A DNA stretch of 64,000 nt from Salinicola rhizosphaerae (GCF_014652715.1 NZ_BMZI01000007.1:1-64000); one strand, 5' to 3'. Shown: positions 1 to 11,016, numbered from the stretch's first letter. Notes: generated from the sequence alone by a model not told the origin. Program-made: numbers and translations.

Positions 1-555
<555 letters not shown>

Positions 556-714
556 AAAGCTTGATAGTCCTTACCTCTTCTCTATCCAAAGATAGAAGAA
601 GTGAAGCGGACCAAACTTGGTTCAAGGTCAAACGAATCTTGACGAGTCGCTTGCCTCGATATGTCGTGACTGGCGTCACGCAAGACAAGCGCCCACATCA
701 ATTACCTGATCGAT

Positions 715-726
715 TGTTAAAGAGCG
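715..726 (-). promoter_or_regulatory. rrn boxA antitermination element
   Basis: The minus strand reads CGCTCTTTAACAA, differing at one position from the E. coli rRNA boxA (TGCTCTTTAACAA). It sits about 160 nt before the 16S 5' end, as expected for the site where Nus factors load to prevent Rho termination of rRNA transcripts. Confidence 0.85.
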
Positions 727-761
727 GTGCCGGCGGCTGTTGTCGTCGCCAGCGGATGCGT

Positions 762-790
762 ACTTTACGGACCTCAATGGCACTTGGCAA
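762..790 (-). promoter_or_regulatory. rRNA operon sigma-70 promoter
   Basis: The minus strand has TTGCCA (785-790), a 17-base spacer and TAAAGT (762-767). The predicted start is about 755, giving a leader of about 200 nt that contains boxA. An A-rich run (around 815-820) lies upstream where an UP element would be. No second promoter was identified. Confidence 0.75.
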
Positions 791-881
791 CCCCTGCGCG
801 AAGATTTTTTACGGCCCGTCATGACGGCGTCATATTCACGACGTGTGGGCTCGCCTCGCCAGCGGTTCGTGACGTGCGCCT

Positions 882-2366
882 TCAGATCACCCAGAGATCC
901 ATGAAATCCGCCACGGGCATGGCCTCAAGCCGGGCCGGCTCGAGGCAAAGCGCCTGCAGATGATCGCAACGCTGGGCCGGGAATCGCGTGGCGAGATTAC
1001 GTCTGAACTTCGCTTCGAGTTGCGGGATGCCCTCTGCTCGCCGCCGCCGATGACCGAGCGGATACTCCACCGCGACGACGTCAGTAGAGGACCCATCCTT
1101 GAAGTGGATCTGCAACGCGTTCGCGATGGAGCGCTTGTCAGCTTCGAGATACTCGCGGGAATAGCGTTCGTCTTCGACGACCTCCATCTTGGCTCGCAGC
1201 TCGTCAATGATCGGATGGCTGTGATGGAAGTCGTCTTCGTAGTGCTCTGCCTGTAGATCCCCGAACGCCAAGGGCACGGCGATCATGTATTGGAGACAGT
1301 GATCGCGGTCGGCCGGATTCGCCAGCTCCCCGACTTTGGAGATGATGCGAATGGCGGACTCATGCGTGGTGACCACGATGCGCTCGATCTCGTCGAGTCG
1401 ATCACGAACCCGCGGATGCAAGATCACCGCAGCTTCTGCTGCCGTCTGCGCGTGGAACTCCGCCGGGAAGCTGATCTTGAACAGCACGTTCTCCATCACG
1501 TAGGTGCCGTAGCCTTGCGGAATCCGAAACCGACGCTCGGCCTCGGGTTTGACCAACTGATCGCGATTGGTCTTGCTGAAAAGGACATCATAAAAGCCCC
1601 ACTGAGGCGCCGAGAGCACGCCCGGAATGCCCATCTCGCCTCGCATGGCAATGTCAGCCAGTCGCACCGCTCGTGAAGTGGCATCGCCGGCTGCCCAGCT
1701 CTTGCGGGAGCCCGCGTTGGGCGCATGGCGATAGGTACGCAGGCTTTGTCCGTCAACGAAGGCCTGTGACAGCGCCGCCAGTAGCTGCTCCCTATCGGCC
1801 CCCATCAACTTGGCCACAACGGCCGTCGACGCGAGCTTGACCAGCAGGACGTGATCCAGCCCGACTCGGTTGAACGAATTCTCTAGCGCCAGAACCCCCT
1901 GGATCTCGTGCGCCATGATCATTCCCTCGAGCACGTCGCGCATCAGCAAAGGCGCTTCCCCATGGGCTCGACGACGCTGGGAGAGATGATCGGCGACTGC
2001 CAGAATGCCACCCAGATTGTCCGAGGGGTGCCCCCACTCCGCGGCTAACCAGGTGTCGTTGTAATCCAGCCAGCGGATGGTGCAGCCGATATCCCAGGCC
2101 GCCTTGACGGGATCCAGAGAGAGCTGCGTACCGGGAACGCGCGCCCCATGAGGCACCACGGTACCTGCCACGATCGGCCCGAGGTGCTTGGTACATTCCG
2201 GAAAACGCAGCGCCAGCAGCCCGCACCCCAACGTGTCCATCAGACAATGGCGCGCCGTATCCAGCGCCTCTCGGCTCTCGATACGATATTCAAGCACGTA
2301 GTCGGCGATGGCCTGCAGCTCGGGATCGTAATCGGGTCGTTGATTGAGATCGACGTTCGCGCTCAT
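882..2366 (-). CDS. prpD: 2-methylcitrate dehydratase PrpD (MmgE/PrpD family)
   Basis: PrpD dehydrates 2-methylcitrate to 2-methyl-cis-aconitate, the second committed step of the methylcitrate cycle for propionyl-CoA. The 494 residues match the length of E. coli PrpD (483). The helical MmgE/PrpD fold occupies about residues 15-280, with the family block [17 protein letters not shown] at 101-117, and the alpha/beta part follows to about 460. ATG at 2366 is preceded by AGGA. It is the last gene of prpR-prpB-prpC-prpD, 94 bases after prpC. Neither acnD nor prpF is nearby, which fits the cofactor-independent PrpD form of the pathway. The next transcription unit in the same direction is the rRNA operon. 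Confidence 0.93.
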   Translation of the reverse strand: MSANVDLNQRPDYDPELQAIADYVLEYRIESREALDTARHCLMDTLGCGLLALRFPECTKHLGPIVAGTVVPHGARVPGTQLSLDPVKAAWDIGCTIRWLDYNDTWLAAEWGHPSDNLGGILAVADHLSQRRRAHGEAPLLMRDVLEGMIMAHEIQGVLALENSFNRVGLDHVLLVKLASTAVVAKLMGADREQLLAALSQAFVDGQSLRTYRHAPNAGSRKSWAAGDATSRAVRLADIAMRGEMGIPGVLSAPQWGFYDVLFSKTNRDQLVKPEAERRFRIPQGYGTYVMENVLFKISFPAEFHAQTAAEAAVILHPRVRDRLDEIERIVVTTHESAIRIISKVGELANPADRDHCLQYMIAVPLAFGDLQAEHYEDDFHHSHPIIDELRAKMEVVEDERYSREYLEADKRSIANALQIHFKDGSSTDVVAVEYPLGHRRRRAEGIPQLEAKFRRNLATRFPAQRCDHLQALCLEPARLEAMPVADFMDLWVI

Positions 2367-2460
2367 GACGGCATCCTGTTGTCACCGACCCGATCGCGAT
2401 GGTCGCGAGGGCCGATATCCGGTGGAAACTGTGGCTCTGCCTCGAGGGGAGAAAGCGGTC

Positions 2461-3582
2461 TCAGCGCTCGCCGATCGGCACCCAGTCACGCTGCTCGGGG
2501 CCGATATAGTCGGCGCTCGGGCGAATGATCCGGTTGTTGGCGCGCTGTTCGAATACATGCGCACACCAGCCGGTGAGACGCGAGCAGACGAAGATTGGCG
2601 TAAACAGCTTGGTCGGAATCCCCATGTAGTGATAGGCACTGGCATGATAGAAATCTGCGTTGGGGAAGAGGTGTTTCTCCCGGCGCATCACTTCATCGAC
2701 GCGCTCCGACACATCGTAGAGATGCGTATCCCCGAGGTCGTCCGCCAGTCGCCGTGCCCACTGCTTGATGATGGCATTGCGAGGGTCGGCGTCTCGGTAG
2801 ACTGCGTGGCCGAAGCCCATGATCTTCTCCTTGGCCGCCAGCCTCTCGAGCACGCCTTGCTCGGCAGTATCAGGATTGGCCCACTGACTGATCATCGCCA
2901 TCGCGGCTTCGTTGGCCCCGCCGTGCAGAGGGCCCCGTAGCGAACCGATCGCCCCTGTCACACAGCTGTGCAGGTCGGAAAGCGTCGAGGCACAGACACG
3001 AGCGGTAAAGGTCGAGGCATTGAATTCGTGCTCTGCATACAGAATCAGCGACACATTCATGACGCGAGCGTGAAGCTCGGAGGCCGGCTTGCCGTGCAGC
3101 AGATGCAGAAAGTGCCCGCCGACCGACACGTCATCCGTTTGCGTCTCGATACGCTCCCCGTAATGCGAGTAGCGGTACCAGTAATTCAGCATCGAGGGCA
3201 TCGCGGCGAGAAGCCGGTCGGCGTGCCACTGCTGATCCTCGAGGCGCTGCTCGGTCTCCAGATTGCCCAGCATGGATGTGCCGGTCCGTAGCGCGTCCAT
3301 GGGATGTGCATCGGCGGGAACCTGCTCGAGAACACGCTTCAGGGGATCAGGCAGCCCACGAGCGCGCACGAGCCCGGCAATGTAATCATCAAGCTCGTCC
3401 TGCGTCGGCAACCGCCCCTTGAGCAGCAGGTAGGCGACTTCCTCGAACCTCGCGTTTTCCGCCAGCGTCTGGATATCGTAGCCACGGTAGGTCAGCCCTG
3501 ATCCGCTCTTCCCGACCGTGCAAAGCGCCGTGCTGCCGGCGCTCTGTCCCCTCAGGCCCGTGCTCTTGATCGCTTCCGCCAT
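2461..3582 (-). CDS. prpC: 2-methylcitrate synthase
   Basis: PrpC condenses propionyl-CoA with oxaloacetate to give 2-methylcitrate. The 373-residue protein is a short, type II-like citrate synthase without the N-terminal extension of GltA. Catalytic residues are visible: His220 in GPLHGGANEA, His259 in MGFGHAVYRDADPR and Asp310 in NADFYHASAY. The C-terminal Arg-containing CoA/citrate segment is intact. The start at 3582 has GGAGG five to six bases upstream. The position between prpB and prpD decides for 2-methylcitrate synthase over a housekeeping citrate synthase, which sequence alone would not settle completely. Confidence 0.93.
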   Translation of the reverse strand: MAEAIKSTGLRGQSAGSTALCTVGKSGSGLTYRGYDIQTLAENARFEEVAYLLLKGRLPTQDELDDYIAGLVRARGLPDPLKRVLEQVPADAHPMDALRTGTSMLGNLETEQRLEDQQWHADRLLAAMPSMLNYWYRYSHYGERIETQTDDVSVGGHFLHLLHGKPASELHARVMNVSLILYAEHEFNASTFTARVCASTLSDLHSCVTGAIGSLRGPLHGGANEAAMAMISQWANPDTAEQGVLERLAAKEKIMGFGHAVYRDADPRNAIIKQWARRLADDLGDTHLYDVSERVDEVMRREKHLFPNADFYHASAYHYMGIPTKLFTPIFVCSRLTGWCAHVFEQRANNRIIRPSADYIGPEQRDWVPIGER

Positions 3583-3624
3583 GAGATCCTCCGCCTGTCG
3601 CTGCCAGGTTGACTCCAGTATTCG

Positions 3625-4542
3625 TCAGTCGGCGCGTTGCTTGTCGAATAACGCATCCAGCTTGCGTTCGTAAGCGTGGTAATCAAGAAACTCGTAGAGT
3701 TCTTCACGCGTCTGCATCGATGCCACCACGTCGCGCTGATGCCCCTTCTCGTGAATGTCTCGATAGACCTGTAGCGCCGCCGCATTCATCGCCCGGAATG
3801 CCGACAGCGGGTAGAGCACCATCCGACACCCGACCGCCGCCAGCTCTTGCTGACTGAACAGCGGCGTGGCACCGAATTCGGTGATGTTGGCGAGGATCGG
3901 CGCATCGACGCGCTCACAGAATGCTCGATAGTCGCCGAGCGTATGCACCGCCTCAGCGAAGACACCATCCGCTCCCGCTTCCACACAGGCGTTGGCTCGC
4001 TCGATCGCCGAATCCAACCCCTCCTTTTGAAACGCGTCGGTGCGCGCCATCAAGAAGAAGTGGTCATCGCGCCTGGCGTCCGCCGCAGCCTTGATGCGAT
4101 CGACCATCTCGCCTTGCGTGACGATCTCCTTGTTCGGCCGGTGTCCGCAGCGTTTCTGCGCCACCTGATCCTCGAGATGCACTGCAGCGACGCCCGCGCG
4201 CTCCATCTCCCTGATCGTACGCCCGATATTGAAAGCCCCACCCCAACCGGTGTCGATGTCCACGAGCAGCGGCACGTCGCAGGCGCCGGTGATTCGGCGC
4301 GCGTCTTCGGCGACATCGTTGAGGGTCGTCATGCCAAGGTCGGGAAGCCCGAACGAGGCATTCGCTACACCGCCGCCAGAGAGATAGATCGCCGGATGTC
4401 CCACGCTTCGGGCCATCATCGCCGTGTAGGCATTGACCGTTCCGACGATCGGCAGCGGATCGTGTGCCTTCAGCGCCTGCCGAAAACGTGCCCCGGGGCT
4501 TAGCCGCTGTCCACCGACGACTTCCAGACTTCCAGGACTCAT
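3625..4542 (-). CDS. prpB: 2-methylisocitrate lyase
   Basis: PrpB cleaves 2-methylisocitrate to pyruvate and succinate, closing the methylcitrate cycle. The 305 residues form the isocitrate lyase/PEP mutase TIM barrel. The catalytic loop KRCGH is at 130-134 and the metal-binding [11 protein letters not shown] block at 92-102. ATG at 4542 has GGAG upstream and overlaps the stop of the GntR gene by four bases (ATGA), so the two should be translationally coupled. prpC follows 42 bases after the stop. Confidence 0.94.
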   Translation of the reverse strand: MSPGSLEVVGGQRLSPGARFRQALKAHDPLPIVGTVNAYTAMMARSVGHPAIYLSGGGVANASFGLPDLGMTTLNDVAEDARRITGACDVPLLVDIDTGWGGAFNIGRTIREMERAGVAAVHLEDQVAQKRCGHRPNKEIVTQGEMVDRIKAAADARRDDHFFLMARTDAFQKEGLDSAIERANACVEAGADGVFAEAVHTLGDYRAFCERVDAPILANITEFGATPLFSQQELAAVGCRMVLYPLSAFRAMNAAALQVYRDIHEKGHQRDVVASMQTREELYEFLDYHAYERKLDALFDKQRAD

Positions 4543-5294
4543 TCTTCACTCCTTGTATTGGCGGATAACGAGACCTCACCGCCCTCTTCGTCTCCGAGTG
4601 CCTTGGCATAGCTGGCGGCAACATTCTCGCGGGAGGCACTGACATGGCGCCGCATCAGCAGCTCGGCAAGCTCCGCATCCCCCGCTTCGATGGCGTCGAC
4701 GATCCGGTGATGCTCGACGAACGCTCGCTGCGGTCGGGACCCCTTGGCGCTGAACTGGGTGCGATAGAGCCGAACCAGATAGTAGAGATCGTCACACAGC
4801 AGCGTGACCAGCATGCGGTTATGGCTACCCTGGACAATTCGATAGTGAAAATCGAGATCGCCCTCGCGCCGGTAATAGGCCTCTGCGCTCGATATGTCAT
4901 CCTGGCGCTCGTGAAACGCGAGCACCTCGCGCAAGCCAGCGATCTCCTCGGCCGTCATGTGCTTTGCCGCCAGCCTCGCGGCCATGCTCTCCAGCGCCTC
5001 ACGAACATCGAACAGCTCCAGCAGCTCGTCCATGGAGAGCTTGACGACACGGGCACCGACGTGGGGAACGCGCTCGATCAGACGGTAGGTCTCGAGTCGC
5101 CGCATGGCTTCGCGCAGCGGCCCGCGCGAGATTCCATAGTGTGACGACAATCCCGGTTCAGTGATGCGCGTACCGGGCGGCAGCTCACCGCGCACGATCG
5201 CACGCTGGAGCTGATGGAAGACCCGTTCGGCGAGCGTTCGCACGACGGGCAGCTCGGTATCCGGCGTGGAGGGTTCAGAGACGTATTCAGACAT
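4539..5294 (-). CDS. prpR: GntR/FadR-type regulator of the methylcitrate operon (FCD domain)
   Basis: The N-terminal winged helix covers about residues 20-85 ([20 protein letters not shown], followed by [14 protein letters not shown]). An all-helical FCD effector domain of about 125 residues follows. It is the first gene of the prp operon and overlaps prpB by four bases, so it is very likely the local, probably autoregulatory, repressor. This differs from the sigma-54 dependent PrpR of E. coli; the symbol here is by position only. I prefer ATG at 5294 (251 residues) over an in-frame GTG at 5303. Neither has a good Shine-Dalgarno sequence. Two TTGT-NN-ACAA palindromes lie upstream. Confidence 0.85.
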   Translation of the reverse strand: MSEYVSEPSTPDTELPVVRTLAERVFHQLQRAIVRGELPPGTRITEPGLSSHYGISRGPLREAMRRLETYRLIERVPHVGARVVKLSMDELLELFDVREALESMAARLAAKHMTAEEIAGLREVLAFHERQDDISSAEAYYRREGDLDFHYRIVQGSHNRMLVTLLCDDLYYLVRLYRTQFSAKGSRPQRAFVEHHRIVDAIEAGDAELAELLMRRHVSASRENVAASYAKALGDEEGGEVSLSANTRSEE

Positions 5295-5304
5295 GGACCG
5301 CACA

Positions 5305-5314
5305 TTGTTAACAA
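5305..5314. promoter_or_regulatory. Palindromic operator candidate TTGTTAACAA
   Basis: A perfect palindrome, with one further matching base on each side (5304-5315), lies directly upstream of the GntR regulator start. FCD-type GntR regulators generally bind short palindromes of this form. A second copy, TTGTCGACAA, is at 5422-5431. Assignment to the local GntR protein is inference. Confidence 0.5.
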
Positions 5315-5421
5315 TTGATCGAAGTTCAGCCCATCATAGGGTGGCGAAAAACCGTGGGCAATGGAAAAAACGTCGCAGGCATGAGGCATTGGTCGCACGT
5401 CCATGCACATAATTATCATGA

Positions 5422-5431
5422 TTGTCGACAA
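5422..5431. promoter_or_regulatory. Palindromic operator candidate TTGTCGACAA inside a possible prp promoter
   Basis: This perfect 10-base palindrome shares the TTGT-NN-ACAA frame with the site at 5305-5314. On the minus strand it lies just upstream of GATAAT (5412-5417), a plausible -10 for the prp operon, so a bound repressor would cover the spacer. The -35 region (5435-5440) is weak. The rest of the 345-base gap between prpR and pabB (5295-5639) holds the pabB -10 element and nothing else I recognise. Confidence 0.5.
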
Positions 5432-5625
5432 CATCTCGGCAACGACGGTGAGAGCCTCCGCCGCGCCCGAGCGACTCACGCTCGCCGAGATGACGATCCG
5501 TTCGCACCCCGCGAAGGCGACTCTCGCCGACACCGACGGCAATGCGTAAACTTCCGCTGATACCCTAGGGCGCAGCCGCGCGCGATTGTCAGACCTATGC
5601 TCGATTTCAGACCTGCGTCAGATCT

Positions 5626-5631
5626 TATAAT
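5626..5631 (+). promoter_or_regulatory. Consensus -10 hexamer (TATAAT) next to the pabB start
   Basis: TATAAT ends nine bases before the pabB ATG at 5640. Initiation about seven bases downstream would start the transcript at or within one or two bases of the ATG, giving a leaderless mRNA. No convincing -35 element is seen at 16-18 bases, and there is no Shine-Dalgarno sequence before the ATG. Confidence 0.5.
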
Positions 5632-5639
5632 GAGTCCCC

Positions 5640-7136
5640 ATGGCCGACGACAGACCCCGACTCGACATCGTCGAGGTAAGCTACAGCGCCGACCCGGCAT
5701 TTCACTTCGAGCGCCTTCGGAATCGCCCCGGTGCGGCGCTGCTCGATAGCGGCCGCCCGCACAACACTCGCGGTCGATTCGACATTCTCACCAGCGACCC
5801 CGTCAGCACGCTGATCGCCGAGAGAGGCACCCTGCGCACCACGCCGCCTTCTCAGCTCACGACCGGCGACCTGTTCGACGCGCAGCAGCATCTGCTGGCC
5901 GAGGCGGAAATGAAAGCGCTGCCGACACTGCCGAGCTCGCTTGCGCTGCTTGCCGACTCGCTCCCCTTCATTGGCGGCTGGCTGGGATTCTGGGGCTACA
6001 ACGCAAAGTCGCCCGACCGGATGTGCGATGACGAGGATCGGCGTCCCGGCCCGTCGCTGCCCGATGCCCGACTCGGGCTCTACGATTGGGCCCTGGTTCA
6101 GGATCATCACCGAGGCCGCGCTTTCCTCGTCGCTACGCAGGCGCGGCAACAGCAGGTCCTGGCCTGGCTGGCCGAACCACCCTCGAACGGCGAGGCGAAC
6201 GACGACTTCCGCCTGCTCGGCGACTTCCGGCCTGACCTGGACCGGGAAGCTTACGGCCGGCGCTTTCGGCGCGTCATCGACTATCTGCGGGCCGGAGACT
6301 GCTATCAGATCAACCTCGCTCAACGCTTCACCGCCCCCGTCATGGGCGACCCATGGTATGCCTACGTACGATTACGCCGCGCGACGCCGACGCCGTACGG
6401 GGGATTTCTTGCACACGACGATCAAGCCATCCTGTCGCTGTCCCCGGAGCGATTCGTCGGCGTGCTCGAGGGCCACGTCGACACCCGGCCGATCAAGGGC
6501 ACGCGCGCCCGTGGCGAGACCCTTGAAGCCGACGAACACCAGATCCGCTCACTGCAGGCAAGCCCCAAGGATCGTGCCGAGAACGTGATGATCGTCGATC
6601 TGCTGCGCAATGATCTGGGGCGAGTCTGCCGCCCCGGCAGCGTGAGAGTCTCGCAGCTTTGCGGCCTCGAGAGTTATGCCAACGTGCATCACCTGGTCAG
6701 CGTGATCGAAGGGGAGCTTGCCCCCGAGCGAAGCGCGCTCGACCTGCTCCGCGCCGCGTTTCCCGGCGGCTCGATTACCGGCGCCCCCAAGCGCCGCGCC
6801 ATGCAGATCATCGAAGAGCTGGAACCCTGCCAGCGCAGCGTCTACTGCGGCAGCCTCGGCTATCTCGACCGTCGAGGGCGGCTCGATACCTCCATCGCGA
6901 TACGTACCGCGATCATCGATGCCGGCACACTTCATATCTGGGGCGGCGGAGGCCTGGTCGCTGACTCGGAGGAAGAGGCCGAGTACCAGGAAACGATCGA
7001 CAAGATCTCCCATCTGATGCGCGCCTTGGCAGCCCCGGAAACACTGGAATTGAGGGCGTATCAAGACAATGGCGCTCCTGCCCAGGTCGCGCGAAGGCAG
7101 GCCGGCAGCAGCACGACCGGAGCGAACGGGTTCTAA
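5640..7136 (+). CDS. pabB: Aminodeoxychorismate synthase component I
   Basis: PabB aminates chorismate to 4-amino-4-deoxychorismate for folate synthesis, working with a glutamine amidotransferase (PabA) that is not in the window. The 498 residues include an N-terminal anthranilate synthase-like region (about 10-160) and the chorismate-binding domain (about 200-470). PIKGT at 284-288, with the Lys characteristic of PabB rather than TrpE, assigns it to PabB. Also seen are DRAENVMIVDLLRNDLGR (311-328) and PGGSITGAPK further on. The start is supported by alignment of residues 11-50 with other PabB N-termini. It stands alone, divergent from prpR. Confidence 0.93.
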   Translation: MADDRPRLDIVEVSYSADPAFHFERLRNRPGAALLDSGRPHNTRGRFDILTSDPVSTLIAERGTLRTTPPSQLTTGDLFDAQQHLLAEAEMKALPTLPSSLALLADSLPFIGGWLGFWGYNAKSPDRMCDDEDRRPGPSLPDARLGLYDWALVQDHHRGRAFLVATQARQQQVLAWLAEPPSNGEANDDFRLLGDFRPDLDREAYGRRFRRVIDYLRAGDCYQINLAQRFTAPVMGDPWYAYVRLRRATPTPYGGFLAHDDQAILSLSPERFVGVLEGHVDTRPIKGTRARGETLEADEHQIRSLQASPKDRAENVMIVDLLRNDLGRVCRPGSVRVSQLCGLESYANVHHLVSVIEGELAPERSALDLLRAAFPGGSITGAPKRRAMQIIEELEPCQRSVYCGSLGYLDRRGRLDTSIAIRTAIIDAGTLHIWGGGGLVADSEEEAEYQETIDKISHLMRALAAPETLELRAYQDNGAPAQVARRQAGSSTTGANGF

Positions 7137-7304
7137 TAATCAAAACACCTAGAACAAGATATTGGCTAGATAATTTCGTTATATATAGACCTAACCAAAC
7201 GGTATTGGGCGAACGCCGAAATGCATTGCTAGAGTGCTGACATTCCTTGAATGCAATGATCTCAGGCGTTGGACAGCATGACGCCGCCAACCAGGAGTTT
7301 CGCC
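7137..7304 (+). promoter_or_regulatory. AT-rich upstream region of cysH
   Basis: This gap contains a strongly AT-rich block (about 7155-7195, including TATATATA and TAGATAATTT) that stands out in this GC-rich window. It is the likely site of the cysH promoter and, by analogy with other sulfate assimilation genes, of CysB binding. I cannot fix a single -35/-10 pair. Confidence 0.4.
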
Positions 7305-7925
7305 ATGGCGCTCGATCTGGATGCCCTCAATCGCGAAATCGGCCACGACCCGCTGGCCATCACGGAATTTGCCTTGAGCCTCGAGCAGAAGGCGATCTGC
7401 ACGACTAACTTCCGACCGTTCGAGGCCGTCATCCTGCACCTGGTGACACGCGTCCGTCCGGACATTCCCGTGGTATGGATGGACAGCGGCTACAACACGC
7501 CGGCGACTTACCGGTATGCCGAGGAATTGACCCGCCGCCTCGATCTCAATCTCACCATCTATCATCCGCGTCGCTCGCGCGCGCATCGCGAGTCCATCGA
7601 GGGACCGACACCGGAGATCGACGACCCGCGACACGCGGCGTTCACAGAGGAGGTCAAGCTCGAGCCTTTCCGTCGCGCCCTGCTGGAGACAGCCCCGGAT
7701 GTCTGGTTTACGGCGCTTCGCGCCGAAGACACGCCGGAGCGGTCACGCATGCAGCCGCTCTCGCGCAACGCCGATGGCCTCCTGAAAGTGGCGCCGGTGC
7801 TGCACTGGAGCGCCAAGGAGATGTATCAATATCTTCAGCAACACGATCTGCCGAACAATTTCGACTACTTCGACCCGACCAAGGTCGAGGACAAGCGCGA
7901 GTGCGGTCTGCACCTGCAGCACTGA
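7305..7925 (+). CDS. cysH: Phosphoadenosine phosphosulfate reductase (PAPS reductase family)
   Basis: The enzyme reduces activated sulfate (PAPS, possibly APS) to sulfite in assimilatory sulfur metabolism. The 206 residues carry the PAPS reductase fold, including the segment IPVVWMDSGYNTPATY (about 54-69), an arginine-rich loop (PRRSRAHRES) and the C-terminal ECGLH with the single catalytic Cys. The Cys-Cys pairs of the iron-sulfur APS reductases are absent, which favours a thioredoxin- or glutaredoxin-dependent PAPS reductase. ATG at 7305 is chosen because AGGAG sits ten bases upstream; in-frame TTG 7269 and ATG 7278 lack this. cysB and trxA lie next door, giving a regulator and a possible electron donor. 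Confidence 0.88.
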   Translation: MALDLDALNREIGHDPLAITEFALSLEQKAICTTNFRPFEAVILHLVTRVRPDIPVVWMDSGYNTPATYRYAEELTRRLDLNLTIYHPRRSRAHRESIEGPTPEIDDPRHAAFTEEVKLEPFRRALLETAPDVWFTALRAEDTPERSRMQPLSRNADGLLKVAPVLHWSAKEMYQYLQQHDLPNNFDYFDPTKVEDKRECGLHLQH

Positions 7926-8073
7926 AAACGCTTCCCGGTCAGCCGGGCCTACCGGACTTCATTCAGCTCGCCGGGCTACTCACTGGGCTATTCACCCGGC
8001 GACTCGCCAATCCGGAGCGGACGCAGAGAATGAGTACCGGTAGGTGAAGTCGAAGGTGAGAGCAATAGAGCGA

Positions 8074-8100
8074 AAAAATCCGCCAATTCGGCGGATTTTT
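8074..8100. terminator. Bidirectional Rho-independent terminator between cysH and cysB
   Basis: An 11-base perfect stem (AAAAATCCGCC / GGCGGATTTTT) with a five-base loop gives a T run on both strands. It lies between the convergent ends of cysH and cysB and should serve both. The rest of the 253-base gap shows nothing else. Confidence 0.9.
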
Positions 8101-8178
8101 CGTGGACGACGGTTGGCCAATCTCGCTTCGGCGGCGGCACGATCACCCGACCTGGCAAGAGGCGCCGCCAGGGCAGGC

Positions 8179-9204
<1,026 letters not shown>

Positions 9205-9420
9205 TCATAATGGCATAAGAAACAGCCCTAGCATTACTTTACGCAATATAGGGCGACGGGTGAAGCCCTGATTGGTCAGTGCTTTACGGCATGAAAATTC
9301 AGCGTTTAATAACCTGGCGCTATCAATCCCATAACGAGCGATATTTGCCAGCACTCCACTCAAGGGCTAACATCGGCTCGATACGCTCGCCGAGAGCGCA
9401 ATGTCTACAGGAGTCTTACC

Positions 9421-9744
9421 ATGTCCAACAATGTCGATGTCACCACGGCGAATTTCGAGCAGGAAGTCTTGAATGCCGACAAGCCGGTATTGTTGAAGTT
9501 CTGGGCCCCCTGGTGCGGTCCGTGCAAGATGATGGCCCCGGTGGTCGATGAAGTCGCCAGCGAAAAGGCCGACGACATCAAGGTCGTCAGCGTCAACGTC
9601 GATGACGCGCCGGAGATCGCCTCCGAGCACGGTGTGCGCGGCGTCCCCACTGTCATGCTGTTCAAGTCGGGCGCCAAGGTCGCCTCTCTGGTCGGCGCTC
9701 AGTCGAAATCGCAGCTCACGCAGTTTCTCGAGCAGAACGGCTGA
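9421..9744 (+). CDS. trxA: Thioredoxin 1
   Basis: A small cytoplasmic disulfide reductase of 107 residues, with the active site WCGPC at 31-35 and the cis-Pro segment RGVPTVMLFKSG. The length equals that of E. coli TrxA (109). The 273-base gap upstream, divergent from cysB, holds its promoter; a weak TTTACG (9283) with TTAATA or TAATAA (9306-9312) is possible. A terminator follows at once, so it is monocistronic. Thioredoxin is the reductant for PAPS reductase, which fits the cysH neighbourhood. Confidence 0.97.
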   Translation: MSNNVDVTTANFEQEVLNADKPVLLKFWAPWCGPCKMMAPVVDEVASEKADDIKVVSVNVDDAPEIASEHGVRGVPTVMLFKSGAKVASLVGAQSKSQLTQFLEQNG

Positions 9745-9765
9745 ATCCGAACCTTCGCATTCATC

Positions 9766-9794
9766 AGGCCGCTCCTCACAGGGGCGGCCTTTTT
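9766..9794 (+). terminator. Rho-independent terminator of trxA
   Basis: A ten-base stem (AGGCCGCTCC / GGGGCGGCCT, one G-T pair) is followed by TTTTTC, 22 bases after the trxA stop. Confidence 0.92.
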
Positions 9795-9888
9795 CATGCC
9801 GTGATGTAGCGCCGGTATCGTGGCATGGTCAGGCGCCGATGCACCGTAGGCCGTCGGACCATCCGGTACCGAGGTTCGAGGTGCGGCC

Positions 9889-11016
9889 TCACCGCTGGTC
9901 GTTACCCTCCATCTCTTCTTCCAGCTCCTCCAGCACTTCATTGGCCTTGCGCTGATACCGTCGGCGCCGCTCCGAGGGGCCTAGCATCCTCGCGATCCAT
10001 CGCGTTTCCGGATGGCTGTCCAGCGCAATCTTCAGCGTCATCGTCAGCGGCACCGAGAGCAGCATCCCCACCGGCCCCAGAATCCAGCCCCAGACGACCA
10101 GCGACAGAAACGCAACCAGCGTCGATAGCCCCATCGTGCGCCCCATGACGCGAGGCTCGATCAAATTGCCGAGCACGAAATTGATCGCAAGATAGGCGCC
10201 GGAGAGCATCAGCGCCTTGACCATGCCACCGTCCGGCATGGCGAGCGTCAGCAGCACCGCCGGAATGGCCGCGATGAAGGAGCCAATATTGGGAACGTAG
10301 TTGAGCACGAACGCCAGCGCGCCCCAGAGCAACGCGAATTTCACCCCGACCAGCCACGCCGACACCATGACCAGCAGCCCCGTGATCAGACTGATGACCG
10401 TCTTCACCGCCATGTAGCGCTTCAGGTTGAAGCTGAACTCGTTGAAACGCTCGAGACTCGGTCCGGGATTGCTCAACGCCCTGGCCACCTTCTGCCGGAA
10501 GTCGAGAGTCTCGAACAGCATGAAGTTCACCAGCAGCAGAATGACCAGGCTCTGCGAGAGCACGAGCCCCAATCCGCTGACGAAGCTGGTGACCCAGCCG
10601 CCGTTCGAGTCATCGAGCATGCTGTTCAGCTCGCTGGGCGAGATCGAAAGCCCCTGATGGGCCAGCCATTCAAGCAGCGTGAGATAGTGCCCTTCCAGCT
10701 GCTTCTGCATCTGTGGCCAGCTGTCCATGAATGCCGCGAAGCTATTGCCGAGCAGCATGCCGAACAGTGTCAGCAGCCCGCCGAGAATGATCAGCGTGAT
10801 GAGCACCGCGGCATAGGAGTTGAGCCCGCGGCGATAGAGCCAGTGCACGGGAGAGGCACAGATCACCGCCACGAAGACCGACAGCAGCACCGGGATGATC
10901 AGCGTTTCAGCCGCTCGCACCCCCGCGATGATGATCGTGAGCGATGCCAGCGTCAGCATCAAATTGAAGGGCAGGTTGCGGAAAGAGGGTTCCTGTCCGG
11001 GGGACATGGGCGGCAA
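9889..11016 (-). CDS. AI-2E family transporter (PerM/YdiK type permease)
   Basis: A 375-residue integral inner-membrane protein of the AI-2E transporter family. Hydrophobic segments are clustered at about residues 15-90, 150-175 and 210-340, adding to about eight membrane spans, with a polar periplasmic loop between the early and middle groups. The C-terminus is charged and rich in Glu (EVLEELEEEMEG). Members transport varied or unknown substrates, including Na+/H+ exchange in some halophiles, so no substrate is assigned. It lies 164 bases downstream of pstB in the same direction but is probably a separate unit. Confidence 0.85.
   Translation of the reverse strand: MPPMSPGQEPSFRNLPFNLMLTLASLTIIIAGVRAAETLIIPVLLSVFVAVICASPVHWLYRRGLNSYAAVLITLIILGGLLTLFGMLLGNSFAAFMDSWPQMQKQLEGHYLTLLEWLAHQGLSISPSELNSMLDDSNGGWVTSFVSGLGLVLSQSLVILLLVNFMLFETLDFRQKVARALSNPGPSLERFNEFSFNLKRYMAVKTVISLITGLLVMVSAWLVGVKFALLWGALAFVLNYVPNIGSFIAAIPAVLLTLAMPDGGMVKALMLSGAYLAINFVLGNLIEPRVMGRTMGLSTLVAFLSLVVWGWILGPVGMLLSVPLTMTLKIALDSHPETRWIARMLGPSERRRRYQRKANEVLEELEEEMEGNDQR

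Larger units (their letters stand above)
556..881 (-). other. rRNA operon leader and upstream region, no gene
   Basis: This 326-base stretch lies between the end of prpD and the 16S gene, both on the minus strand. It holds a promoter at 762-790 and a boxA antitermination element at 715-726; the remainder is transcribed leader. I see no coding sequence and no Rho-independent terminator for prpD: the only hairpin near the prpD end, around 817-830, is followed by A rather than T on the transcribed sense. Confidence 0.8.

Noticed and set aside
800-881. Terminator between prpD and the rRNA promoter
   Set aside because: The palindrome CCGTCATGACGG is followed on the minus strand by an A run, not T, so it does not have terminator form.
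2148-2940. Plus-strand open frames over prpC/prpD
   Set aside because: Shadows of prpD and prpC, without recognisable domains or ribosome sites.
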